Below, one piece after another: positions 1 to 5,719 of a DNA stretch of 6,588 nt. The stretch lies in NCBI GenBank assembly GCA_030540535.1, contig JAUNWB010000075.1, forward strand, positions 1 through 6,588, given 5' to 3'. Numbering within the stretch: position 1 is the first letter of the stretch; each line of letters begins with the position of its first letter. Source of the DNA: Elusimicrobiales bacterium (GTDB lineage: Bacteria > Elusimicrobiota > Elusimicrobia > Elusimicrobiales > Elusimicrobiaceae). Under the pieces are notes generated by a model. It ran no database searches, had not been told where the DNA came from, and saw only the letters and a program-made list of their open reading frames with translations. A program made the translations under genes and the position numbers.

Positions 1-24
1 TAAAAAACCCCGACTAAGTCGAGG
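1..24 (-). terminator. Intrinsic terminator closing the small RNA and the late operon
   Basis: On the minus strand, bases 24-18 (CCTCGAC) pair with 14-8 (GTCGGGG) around a TTA loop, followed by a run of T from 7 to 2. One pair (22 with 10) is T-G on the minus strand, an RNA wobble, but A-C on the plus strand, and the T run also lies on the minus side, so it works only for leftward transcription. It lies 143 bases past the last lysis gene and would end both read-through from that operon and the RNA started at the TATAAT box. The T run may continue beyond base 1. Confidence 0.85.
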
Positions 25-124
25 AATATGGTTCTATAGGAAAACGGAGAGGGAGCCCACGCTCCGCCCGTCGTAGCAGTAGCGTTTTTAGTAGCGCTAA
101 ATCCTCTCCTGTTTCCCCTGCTAT
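3..124 (-). ncRNA. Candidate structured small RNA of about 120 nt
   Basis: No protein gene is visible here, but the minus strand has a TATAAT box just upstream, a U-tailed terminator at its end, and extensive pairing between them. The main stem joins 117-111 and 109-103 (GGGAAAC, one bulged A at 110, GGAGAGG) with 52-46 and 45-39 (CCTCTCC, GTTTTCC): 14 pairs, 13 Watson-Crick and one G-U. That G-U (115 with 41) is A-C on the plus strand. Inside the stem lie a hairpin TAGCG/CGCTA (99-95 with 84-80, ten-base loop) and a second GC-rich hairpin (64-61 with 56-53), giving a three-way junction. The 5' end near 122-124 is inferred from the -10 box. I do not recognise it as a known RNA family. It could be a phage regulatory RNA, a conserved leader, or a structured 3' end of the lysis mRNA. 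The structure was drawn by hand, not folded computationally. Confidence 0.6.
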
Positions 125-128
125 ACTA

Positions 129-156
129 ATATTATACCTTAAAAATAAGAAATCAA
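129..156 (-). promoter_or_regulatory. Putative promoter of the small RNA
   Basis: The minus strand reads TATAAT at 136-131, a perfect -10 consensus, inside an A+T-rich stretch just after the last lysis gene. A -35-like TTGATT lies at 156-151. Its spacing to TATAAT is short (14 bases) but becomes 16 if the overlapping TAATAT at 134-129 serves as the -10. Transcription would start around 122-124, a few bases before the long paired stem begins. The -10 match is strong, while the -35 match and spacing are weaker. Confidence 0.55.
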
Positions 157-166
157 ATAGGATTCT

Positions 167-391
167 TCAGCCTTTTATCAGTTCTTTGCATTCTTTTGCC
201 TGTGGGTGGCAAACGCAGTAAAAAGCCAGCATGGCCCGGGCGTTTTGCTCGTTTACCCCCGTATCCGTATAATCAAAATGTATACGGCAAATCGCCGCGC
301 TACTCTTTATGCCCGATGTTTTGCAGCCTGCGCCGCACGTCATCAGCAGGCAAATCAGCCACGCTGTCCAGCACTTTATCCACTTTTTCAT
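167..391 (-). CDS. Cysteine-rich small exported protein, candidate outer-membrane spanin (Rz1-like)
   Basis: This 74-residue protein begins KKWIK followed by a hydrophobic segment (about residues 8-19), as in a signal peptide. The short mature part contains the stretch FDYTDTGVNEQNARAMLAF (39-57) and ends basic. It has eight cysteines (7, 14, 19, 23, 35, 59, 61, 68). Cys19 (LMTC) or Cys23 (GAGC) could be lipidated, but neither gives a textbook lipobox. Its first 92 bases overlap the end of the inner-spanin-like gene in another frame, the classic Rz/Rz1 arrangement, and it then extends past that gene. Shine-Dalgarno GGAGG lies nine bases before the ATG. If it is an o-spanin, it would sit in the outer membrane and bridge the periplasm with its partner to finish lysis. 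The role is inferred mainly from position and architecture. It could instead be a small secreted phage protein of unknown job. Confidence 0.55.
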   Translation of the reverse strand: MKKWIKCWTAWLICLLMTCGAGCKTSGIKSSAAICRIHFDYTDTGVNEQNARAMLAFYCVCHPQAKECKELIKG

Positions 392-515
392 GTTCTGCGG
401 CCTCCCGCTGGGCTTGTTCTAGCGCGGCGGATTTCCGCGCCAATTTTGCCGACAGGGCGGCAATACACCACACCGCCCCCGCCGACAATACCGCTTTTAA
501 TAATGTTTCCCACAT
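300..515 (-). CDS. Inner-membrane spanin-like protein (Rz-like)
   Basis: This 71-residue protein has a hydrophobic amino-terminal anchor (about residues 4-22) followed by a charged, Ala/Glu-rich helix likely to form a coiled coil (about 25-50), then the segment LPADDVRRRLQ near the end. That layout matches i-spanins: inner-membrane anchored, with a periplasmic coiled coil that binds an outer-membrane lipoprotein and fuses the envelopes once the wall is cut. It is shorter than lambda Rz. The start overlaps the stop of the upstream holin-like gene as TAATG, sharing one base, and an AAGG motif precedes it. Its last 92 bases are shared with the next gene in a different frame. A generic one-helix phage membrane protein is the alternative, but the position after the endolysin and the overlapping partner favour a spanin. 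Confidence 0.65.
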   Translation of the reverse strand: MWETLLKAVLSAGAVWCIAALSAKLARKSAALEQAQREAAEHEKVDKVLDSVADLPADDVRRRLQNIGHKE

Positions 516-727
516 TATTTAGCCTTGGACTGTTCAAACCCGAATTTGGTCAGCCAGCTGATAACTTTCACGCCAGCTGCGCGGACTTTGCCAAGCACCT
601 CGTCGTCCTTCTTGCTGTCCGTCCATTTGACGACGATTTCCGCCGTGCCGATAACGCACGCCCACAAGGCCAAAATATCGGGCCAGTTCGCTTTCAACCA
701 AGCGTAGGCACCAGTAATGTGTTCCAT
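515..727 (-). CDS. Small holin-like membrane protein
   Basis: This 70-residue protein has one clear hydrophobic helix (about residues 14-35: ILALWACVIGTAEIVV) followed by a basic and acidic tail starting WTDSKKDDEVLGKV. One transmembrane helix, small size and a charged tail fit class III-type holins or holin-associated phage proteins, which make membrane lesions that release a cytoplasmic endolysin. It starts two bases after the stop of the M15 peptidase gene, and its Shine-Dalgarno AAGGAG lies within the last codons of that gene. It is directly followed, with a one-base overlap, by the inner spanin. A second one-helix protein (1119-1349) sits on the other side of the peptidase, so which is the true holin, or whether both are needed, cannot be told from sequence. 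Confidence 0.6.
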   Translation of the reverse strand: MEHITGAYAWLKANWPDILALWACVIGTAEIVVKWTDSKKDDEVLGKVRAAGVKVISWLTKFGFEQSKAK

Positions 728-729
728 AA

Positions 730-1119
730 TTATTTCTCCTTAATTTGAATATGAGGGTAGTCTTTGAAATTCGGCCAAAAGGCACCGTACTCAAAGTGGC
801 TTTGAATCTCGCCGCGGCCGCGGAGTACTGCGGACACAGCGTCAAAGCGATAAATTAGTTCCCGAAAGCGGGCCAAATTACCCCAATCAATGGGATAAGG
901 CGCGATATCAACGGCCAAACTGGGCTTTTTGTTGTGTGCCGAGTTCGGATAGCGCACGTGGCTGTTGCCCGTATCATACGCCGCGTTTTGTGCCTTTTCG
1001 CCGCGGTGGCCTTCCAGTACGGAAAAATCATACTGTTTGATAAGTTCCCGGCATACCGCCTGCAAATCCGGGTGGCACGTTTGGAGCCTCGCCTCACTCG
1101 TCTTGCTAAAATTAGGCAT
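730..1119 (-). CDS. Phage endolysin, M15-family zinc peptidase (peptidoglycan endopeptidase/carboxypeptidase)
   Basis: This 129-residue protein carries the M15 (VanY/L-Ala-D-Glu peptidase type) signature. SAH at 60-62 supplies the first zinc histidine, AVD at 69-71 the aspartate ligand, and DYPH at 120-123 the catalytic acid (Asp120) and third ligand (His123). EGHRG at 36-40 matches the conserved (S/E)GxR segment before the zinc site. Family members cut peptide cross-links in the cell wall, so this is the likely lysis enzyme. The loop between His62 and Asp71 (HNKKPSLAVD) is longer than in many M15C enzymes, but I recall the same pattern in other phage endolysins. There is no signal peptide or wall-binding domain, so release through a holin is expected. 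The start overlaps the previous stop as TAATG and has a very strong upstream GGAGGGGGG. All metal-site residues are present, so it should be active. Confidence 0.88.
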   Translation of the reverse strand: MPNFSKTSEARLQTCHPDLQAVCRELIKQYDFSVLEGHRGEKAQNAAYDTGNSHVRYPNSAHNKKPSLAVDIAPYPIDWGNLARFRELIYRFDAVSAVLRGRGEIQSHFEYGAFWPNFKDYPHIQIKEK

Positions 1120-1349
1120 TATTTCCCCCCTCCGTGACGGGTTAAAAGAAAACTTTTAATTTCTTTGACGTCATCCAAAATGATGTCGGTTTTGACGTCA
1201 TTGCGGTCGATTTGTTTCTGCATGGTGCCGACCGTTGTTTCCAGCTTATCTACGCGCGGAGGGAGCCCGTACATGGTGGCAAACCACATAATTACGCCTC
1301 CGACAATGCCAAGCAAAACTAGCCATTCCTTAATTCTTCCGGGATTCAT
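1119..1349 (-). CDS. One-helix membrane protein with coiled-coil tail (holin-associated type)
   Basis: This 76-residue protein has a hydrophobic helix at about residues 9-28 and then a heptad-like, charged segment (RVDKLETTVGTMQKQIDR, on to about 68). It ends RHGGGK. The layout resembles XhlA-like and other small phage proteins found beside holins and endolysins, which associate with the inner membrane and assist lysis. I cannot assign a named family. Its ATG overlaps the stop of the preceding gene (ATGA, 1346-1349) with an AGAGGA motif upstream, and its own stop overlaps the peptidase start, so all three are likely co-translated. Alternatives are a holin in its own right or an antiholin. Confidence 0.6.
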   Translation of the reverse strand: MNPGRIKEWLVLLGIVGGVIMWFATMYGLPPRVDKLETTVGTMQKQIDRNDVKTDIILDDVKEIKSFLLTRHGGGK

Positions 1350-1699
1350 TCCTGTTCCTCTGTTTGCTTGACGTCCGCAACATCCGATAAATTATCGGAA
1401 ATTAATTCACCGGGGATGACAACTTCCGACGGCTTGGGATACTTGGCTTTTACCGCCGCCACCGTTTCTTCCCATACGTGCGTACCGTTTACTTTATCCC
1501 AGTAAATCATATCCAGTTGTTCCGCCATGGACGGATATTCCGCCGCGCGCTTTTCGGCATACGTCAGCTCCGGCGCGGGCGCGTTCCCCACGATGATATA
1601 CGCCCCGTTTTGTTTTTCAATATGCGCTTTATTTTTCGCGCACCACACGGCCGCGGCCGTGTAATTTTCTTTTGTCAGTTTTTGTCCGATGTTAAACAT
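1346..1699 (-). CDS. Small phage protein of unknown function downstream of the tail fibre
   Basis: The likely start is the ATG at 1699, which is preceded by AAGGAG lying over the end of the tail fibre gene. An earlier in-frame ATG at 1729 would sit well inside the fibre gene without need. The 117-residue product is soluble. It begins MFNIGQKLTKENY and includes a central conserved-looking stretch, AEKRAAEYPSMAEQLDMIYW (48-67), followed by AAVKAKYPKP (81-90) and an acidic tail. I recall similar YPS-QLDMIY-AVKAKYP segments in small genes next to tail genes of many phages, without an established role. Position between the fibre and lysis genes suggests a tail-fibre accessory, an assembly factor or a small virion part. 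The acidic tail (TEEQE) lies just before the overlapping ATGA junction with the next gene. Confidence 0.65.
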   Translation of the reverse strand: MFNIGQKLTKENYTAAAVWCAKNKAHIEKQNGAYIIVGNAPAPELTYAEKRAAEYPSMAEQLDMIYWDKVNGTHVWEETVAAVKAKYPKPSEVVIPGELISDNLSDVADVKQTEEQE

Positions 1700-1701
1700 C
1701 T

Positions 1702-3282
1702 TTATTCTCCTTGCCCTTTGGCTTCCCAATAAGCGGAAAGAGTATCTTGATTTCCGCCATACAAATAAAACCCGGTGGCCGTCACCTCATTGCCTCGCGC
1801 CGGCAATCCGTCCCCCGTTTTATTGGCCGAACCGGTTATCACGTTCGGAGGCGCGGAATAGGGTTTTAAAAACGTAATGGTTCCTTTTCCGAAACCGCCC
1901 TGCTCCAGCCAGCCGCTTTTGTATTGGCGGTACCAGTTGCCGTTTTCGTCCGAGTAGCTTTCTACTACAAAATCAACATCGGCCTGCGTCTTGCCGAACG
2001 GCACATCCACTTTACCCGACAGCGCACTTTGAAACTGGGCCGTCTGCGCCGTACTGGCCGCAACGGCGGCATTATACGCGCATACCCACGGGTAGAGCGT
2101 TGTATGCGCAGGCGTTACGGTATCCGACTGACCGTATACAGAAGAAGAGCGGGAAGCATCCAAATAAATTGCATTGGCGGAAGCAGAGTACCCGGTACCG
2201 TTGGTGTAACGTTTCGATTCCGTTCTTTTCCCAAACGCCCCGTCTTGCAGGTTCTCTGATTCACCCAACCCGGTATACCCCGTGATATTGGGCAGCCCCG
2301 CTTTCTTCTGCGTAATTCCGTCCGTTTCATTGGCGCATTTAATGTAGTTCTTTAAAAGCGGCAAACGCAAATTTCCGTCCGCCAGTACATACTTGGGGCA
2401 TTCCCCATACGTGCTAAGGGCAGCCTCGTACTCGGCGGCGGTACACGTAAGGCCGGAGTGATTTTGAAGCCATGCGTAAAAATCCGGGTACAGGGTACTT
2501 GCCGAGGCGATTGTTTCCCCCGTAAAAAGCGGCAGGGCGCCGGGGTTGTCCGTTTCCGCAGCGCTTTGGGAATAATACACTTCCCCCACGGTTTTACCGA
2601 TACTCCGCTCCGCATAATAACGCGCCGTTTCGGCTTCGTTCTGTGCGGCGGACAGATACGTTTGGAGCGTATTTTCCACCGCCGCCCCGCTGGCTGCGAT
2701 ATCGTTCTGTGCGGATACTTTGGAAGAAGCAATCGCCGCCAGCGCGCTCTGCGCCGTCTGCTGGGCGGTCGAGGCACTGGCCTGCGCATCCTGGGCAGAA
2801 GCCACCGCTGACGACGACGCATTCAACGCCTCCTGTTTAATCGAAAGAATATTCCGTAAAAAACCGTCCGTTTCCAAATCATTCACCACGGTGGAAACGG
2901 GATATTTAATACTGCGGGAAACTTTTTCGTTCAATTCCTGCACCATAAGCGTCAGTTTGTCGTAACCGCTTTCCAGTACTTCCGCATCCAATTCGCCCTG
3001 GCGCAACAGGTCAATTTCCTGCGTCAGCGGCGTATGGCGTTCCAAGGTTAAGCTCCACCCTTCCGCCAGCGGCGGTTTGCCGCTGGAAAGCGTAGGATAT
3101 TCCAACTCCGTCCCGGCGGCGTTAAGTTCAAAATCTTCCGCCAGTTCCGTTTCCGCACCCGCCGGAGAAGTAACGTATACCCGTACATCCTGCGGGGAAG
3201 CAAGCGGGAAGTCCACCTCCCACCGGCGCGTAACGCCGTTTCCCGCGTAAATGCGTTTGCTGACTTGCATTGAAACCGTCAT
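1702..3282 (-). CDS. Tail fibre protein with T7-type amino-terminal attachment domain
   Basis: This 526-residue protein has residues 5-130 that follow the T7 tail-fibre (gp17) attachment pattern: YAGNGVTRRWEVDFP, then VRVYVTS, AEDFELN, LTLERHTPLTQEIDLLRQGE and a helix around YDKLTLMVQELNEK. Residues about 150-230 are Ala/Ser/Gln-rich and likely a trimeric coiled-coil shaft. Residues about 232-405 form a receptor-binding-like module containing YPDFYAWL, NYIKCANETDG, GLPNITGYTG and TLYPWVCAYNAA. A last module (about 436-526) contains WYRQYKSGWLEQGG, typical of phage fibre tips related to the gp53-like carboxy-terminal domain. In the virion it would attach to the tail by the first domain and bind the host surface by the last two. 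The start at 3282 has AGGAG six bases upstream, built from the stop of the previous gene. I see no intramolecular chaperone. Confidence 0.85.
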   Translation of the reverse strand: MTVSMQVSKRIYAGNGVTRRWEVDFPLASPQDVRVYVTSPAGAETELAEDFELNAAGTELEYPTLSSGKPPLAEGWSLTLERHTPLTQEIDLLRQGELDAEVLESGYDKLTLMVQELNEKVSRSIKYPVSTVVNDLETDGFLRNILSIKQEALNASSSAVASAQDAQASASTAQQTAQSALAAIASSKVSAQNDIAASGAAVENTLQTYLSAAQNEAETARYYAERSIGKTVGEVYYSQSAAETDNPGALPLFTGETIASASTLYPDFYAWLQNHSGLTCTAAEYEAALSTYGECPKYVLADGNLRLPLLKNYIKCANETDGITQKKAGLPNITGYTGLGESENLQDGAFGKRTESKRYTNGTGYSASANAIYLDASRSSSVYGQSDTVTPAHTTLYPWVCAYNAAVAASTAQTAQFQSALSGKVDVPFGKTQADVDFVVESYSDENGNWYRQYKSGWLEQGGFGKGTITFLKPYSAPPNVITGSANKTGDGLPARGNEVTATGFYLYGGNQDTLSAYWEAKGQGE

Positions 3283-3291
3283 ATTAATCTC

Positions 3292-4698
3292 CTACACGTC
3301 CAATAAAGTTTTAATTTGTTTCCATACGTCCCCGAGGGAACCGCTGGGCGCGTCCGCCGTTAACACCGCATACTGTGCCGCGTACGAATCCTGCGCCGAA
3401 AACCCTTTCTTTTGCATCCACACGTCTATTCCGCGGCAGAGTAGTTCCTGCGCGCGGCGACTGTCGCCGCTTTGGCGGGCGTGGCGGGAGGCTTCCAGCC
3501 GGACATAATCCCGCGCGGAAATTTTCTCCCGTTTTAATAAACGTGCATGCTCTTTTTGCGTTCCGCCAAAATAACAGGCTACAAACTGTGCCGCCTCCGA
3601 ACGGGTAGTATCGCCGTCGAAAAATAACGCCGCCTGACGCACCTGGGCAAGTTCCTCCGCTTCCAAACAGGCCGCTCCGTCCAGCACGCTGAGCGCGTCG
3701 GCCGACGGCAGACGGGCCGCCGAAGACAGCGTTTGCGCGGCCAGGGCGTGTTCCCGCGCGCTTTCCCGGCGGGAAAGCGCTTCCACCGTCTGACGCATCG
3801 CCGCGCTCAGTTCCGCATCCGGCTCCGCTATGTGTTCCAGCGCATAACGGCGGATTTGCCCGGCAGAGCCCCCCGTTTCCAGCCGTCCCTCTTCCCACAG
3901 TTTTTCCGCCTGACTGCGCGCGAACAAAGCGCGCGTGTTGGCCGCGCAGGTTTGACGCCTCGCCTCGGGCAGTTTGTCGCCGTGTTTAGAAAGCGTCGCT
4001 TCCGCCGCGCGCCAATCGCCGCAGGAGAGGGAGCGGCATACGTTTTCCTCCACCGTTTGCGCACGCACGGCCCGGGCATTGGCCTTAACGGAGGATTCGC
4101 TTTCCCCGTTTCCGCGCAACCGTTCTTCATACGCGGCCACCTGGCCGGAGAGATACTCGTCCAACGCTTCCGGCGAACGCACCAGCGCCCCTACCTGCCG
4201 GAGAAGTGTTTTTTCCGTATCGGCGGACTCGCGCAAACGGACGGAAGCGGAAGCTGCCTGCTCCTCCCGCGCCGCCCGGTGAAGCACGGCATAATCCCGC
4301 GCCGCGGGGCCGGAAGCCGTTTCGGGCGTAAAGTTTTTTACGGCGGCGGTTTCCAGCGCCTGCACGCCTTTTGCACCCGCGTCCTGCCGGACGGCGTCCA
4401 CCAGGGCCGCGCGCACTTTTAAATCCCTATCGGCCAGTGCGCGTTCTTCCGCTTTCACATTTATGATTTCTTCTTCGGACTTTCCCTTCTTTGCCGGGCG
4501 TGCGGAAACGTTCACGCCTGCGGACGTAATCCCGGCGTTTACCTTGGAAGCCGCACGAATCGCCGCAGGGATTAACGTACCGAAACGGCTTAAATTGTTT
4601 TCGTAAGCGGAGGCCAGGCGGGCGGGCGCGGGGGCGGAAGCGTCCACACCCGGCGTTTTGATAAATTCCCGTTTGGTTATTGTTGGAATAATCGGCAT
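3292..4698 (-). CDS. Helical internal virion/core protein, T7 gp15-like by position
   Basis: The start at 4698 (MPIIPTITKREF) is chosen over an in-frame ATG 51 bases earlier because AGGGGG lies four bases upstream and the longer form would run back into the gp14-like gene. The 468-residue product is almost entirely predicted helix, rich in Ala, Arg and Glu, with helical-repeat-like segments such as CGDWRAAEATLSKHGDKLP (about 226-244). I see no enzymatic motif. The order gp13-like, gp14-like, this gene, tail fibre copies T7, where gp15 is a core protein injected with the DNA to build the trans-envelope channel. It is clearly shorter than T7 gp15 (747 residues), and no gp16 with its transglycosylase follows. 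Assignment rests on gene order and composition. A divergent ejection protein of another podovirus type is equally possible. Confidence 0.6.
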   Translation of the reverse strand: MPIIPTITKREFIKTPGVDASAPAPARLASAYENNLSRFGTLIPAAIRAASKVNAGITSAGVNVSARPAKKGKSEEEIINVKAEERALADRDLKVRAALVDAVRQDAGAKGVQALETAAVKNFTPETASGPAARDYAVLHRAAREEQAASASVRLRESADTEKTLLRQVGALVRSPEALDEYLSGQVAAYEERLRGNGESESSVKANARAVRAQTVEENVCRSLSCGDWRAAEATLSKHGDKLPEARRQTCAANTRALFARSQAEKLWEEGRLETGGSAGQIRRYALEHIAEPDAELSAAMRQTVEALSRRESAREHALAAQTLSSAARLPSADALSVLDGAACLEAEELAQVRQAALFFDGDTTRSEAAQFVACYFGGTQKEHARLLKREKISARDYVRLEASRHARQSGDSRRAQELLCRGIDVWMQKKGFSAQDSYAAQYAVLTADAPSGSLGDVWKQIKTLLDV

Positions 4699-4706
4699 CG
4701 TTCCCC

Positions 4707-5195
4707 CTAACTGTTCAGCCAGGACAGCCACGTCCCGCCCACCGTCCACGGTGAAAAAGAATTTTTGGCCATGCGCCGGTATTGGCCCGCCGTAATGTTC
4801 AGCGCGCGGATACGCTCCGCGGCGGACTTATCATTTTCGTACAGTGCGTCATTTAAGTTGGCGCGCAGTGTTTCCTGGTCCATCAGCGCGCTCAAACGCG
4901 TGTTTTTCAAAATGTTTTGAACCGTGGACGAATTGTTCGTCAGTCCCGAAGCCGCCATCGCCGTTTTCTGCGCGGACACCGTTTGACGGTATCCGGCATA
5001 TAAATCGCGGCTCCGTTCGGCGGCGGATTTAAACAAATACGTCCCCTGCCGCTGAGCTGCGTCCGCGGCGGCCTGCGCCTGATAGTCCGCGTCCGACGCC
5101 AGCGCGCGGTAATAATCGCGCCCGGATTTTTGGCTTCCGAACGCGGACAGCGCGGAAGAGATTTTTCCGCCCGCACTGCTAACTATTCCTCCCAT
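4707..5195 (-). CDS. Internal virion protein, T7 gp14-like
   Basis: This 162-residue protein starts with a small-residue, membrane-compatible segment (GGIVSSAGGKISSALSAFGS). A long Ala/Arg/Gln-rich helix follows, with AADAAQRQGTYLFKSAAERS and the characteristic KTAMAASGLTNNSSTVQNIL (77-96). T7 gp14 (196 residues) has the same plan: an amino-terminal hydrophobic patch, then long helices with an ALGAVSVA..ESNLEGNT-type turn. In that family the protein leaves the capsid at infection and inserts in the outer membrane. It lies directly after the gp13-like gene, overlapping it by 13 bases, with a perfect AGGAGG five bases before ATG. Its TAG stop forms part of the next gene's Shine-Dalgarno. The match is by pattern and order, not measured identity. 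Confidence 0.72.
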   Translation of the reverse strand: MGGIVSSAGGKISSALSAFGSQKSGRDYYRALASDADYQAQAAADAAQRQGTYLFKSAAERSRDLYAGYRQTVSAQKTAMAASGLTNNSSTVQNILKNTRLSALMDQETLRANLNDALYENDKSAAERIRALNITAGQYRRMAKNSFSPWTVGGTWLSWLNS

Positions 5196-5677
5196 GAGTT
5201 CCTCCTAAAAGTAAAATACAGAAACCGTACGTCGCCGCAGGTTTTGGACGACCCGTCAAACCGCCCGCCCAACCGTTTGATAAACCGCAAAGCAGCCGGG
5301 TAACGTTCGTCCGTAAAATTGTAAAGTTCGGGGTACAACGTTAAAAAACGCTTTACCGCCGCACGCCCGATACGCACCAGCGAAACGGGCATTTTGGCGG
5401 CCGCGTCCCCCGTCAAAAACCACACGCACGCCCGAAGAGAAAACCACCCCGGCGCGCTTACGCCGAACAACGCGGCGGGACGGCCGCAACGCAGAATAAA
5501 AAAACTCTCGCGCGAACGGCGGATAAAAGATTCCAATAAATCCGCCGGGTTTTCGCCCGGGTGCGAAGCCGCCAGCTCCGCGCGGTCTTCCGCGCGCAGC
5601 AAAGGGGCCAGTTTTTTACCGTCGCCGGGGCGCGCGGCGCGAAGAATAATTTGATGTTTGCAATACAAAAAGGTCAT
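5183..5677 (-). CDS. Internal virion protein A, T7 gp13-like (GNAT-like fold, DUF2833 type)
   Basis: This 164-residue protein opens with ILRAARPGDGKKLAPLLRAEDRAEL (about 10-34), the first strand and helix of a GNAT-like fold. A hydrophobic strand follows (SFFILRCGRPAALFGV, 58-73), then a late helix and turn, YNFTDERYPAALRFIKRLGG (119-138). This matches the phage gp13/DUF2833 pattern, in which the acetyltransferase-like fold is kept but serves virion assembly or ejection in T7. I see no convincing acetyl-CoA loop. It is the first gene of the minus-strand series. Unlike all the others, it has no recognisable Shine-Dalgarno: the minus strand reads TTATTCTATATTTTT right up to the ATG. A promoter is expected in that A+T-rich gap. 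A true acetyltransferase is less likely given the neighbours. Confidence 0.72.
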   Translation of the reverse strand: MTFLYCKHQIILRAARPGDGKKLAPLLRAEDRAELAASHPGENPADLLESFIRRSRESFFILRCGRPAALFGVSAPGWFSLRACVWFLTGDAAAKMPVSLVRIGRAAVKRFLTLYPELYNFTDERYPAALRFIKRLGGRFDGSSKTCGDVRFLYFTFRRNSWEE

Positions 5678-5719
5678 AAAAATATAGAATAAGAGATAGA
5701 TTTAAATTAAGGAGCGTTT
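5678..5719. promoter_or_regulatory. Divergent A+T-rich intergenic region, probable promoters both ways
   Basis: This 42-base gap separates the gp13-like gene from the rightward membrane-protein gene and is almost all A and T, against GC-rich flanks. On the minus strand TATTCT and TATATT are -10-like, but they lie so close to the ATG that the transcript would be leaderless or nearly so. On the plus strand TATAGAAT (5684-5691) is -10-like, and GGAG (5711-5714), five bases before the ATG, is a clear ribosome binding site. No confident -35 box is visible in either direction, so exact promoters are unassigned. Confidence 0.4.

Noticed and set aside
3..124. The small RNA as a retron, tRNA, CRISPR or known ribozyme RNA
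   Set aside because: No neighbouring reverse transcriptase, no cloverleaf, no regular repeats with spacers, and no hammerhead-type core sequence could be found.
3..125. Open minus-strand frame through the small RNA region (reads GFSATKNATATTGG and onward)
   Set aside because: It has no ATG, GTG or TTG after the upstream TAG and runs into the terminator hairpin. The pairing and promoter explain the region better.
206..748. Plus-strand open frame (180 codons) across the lysis genes
   Set aside because: It crosses four small minus-strand genes with good ribosome sites and overlapping stops. Its own start lacks a ribosome site and the product shows no domain.
1702..3282. Tail fibre as the variable target of a diversity-generating retroelement
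   Set aside because: No reverse transcriptase, template repeat or C-type lectin-like end is visible in the window.
3311..3898. Second minus-strand frame (195 codons) inside the gp15-like gene
   Set aside because: Gly/Arg/Cys-rich shadow frame without a ribosome site, fully inside a better-supported gene.
3733..4422. Long plus-strand open frame (229 codons) antisense to the gp15-like gene
   Set aside because: Product is Arg/Phe/Gly-rich and low in normal composition, no ribosome site, and the opposite strand holds a well-formed, coupled gene. It is a shadow of GC-rich coding sequence.
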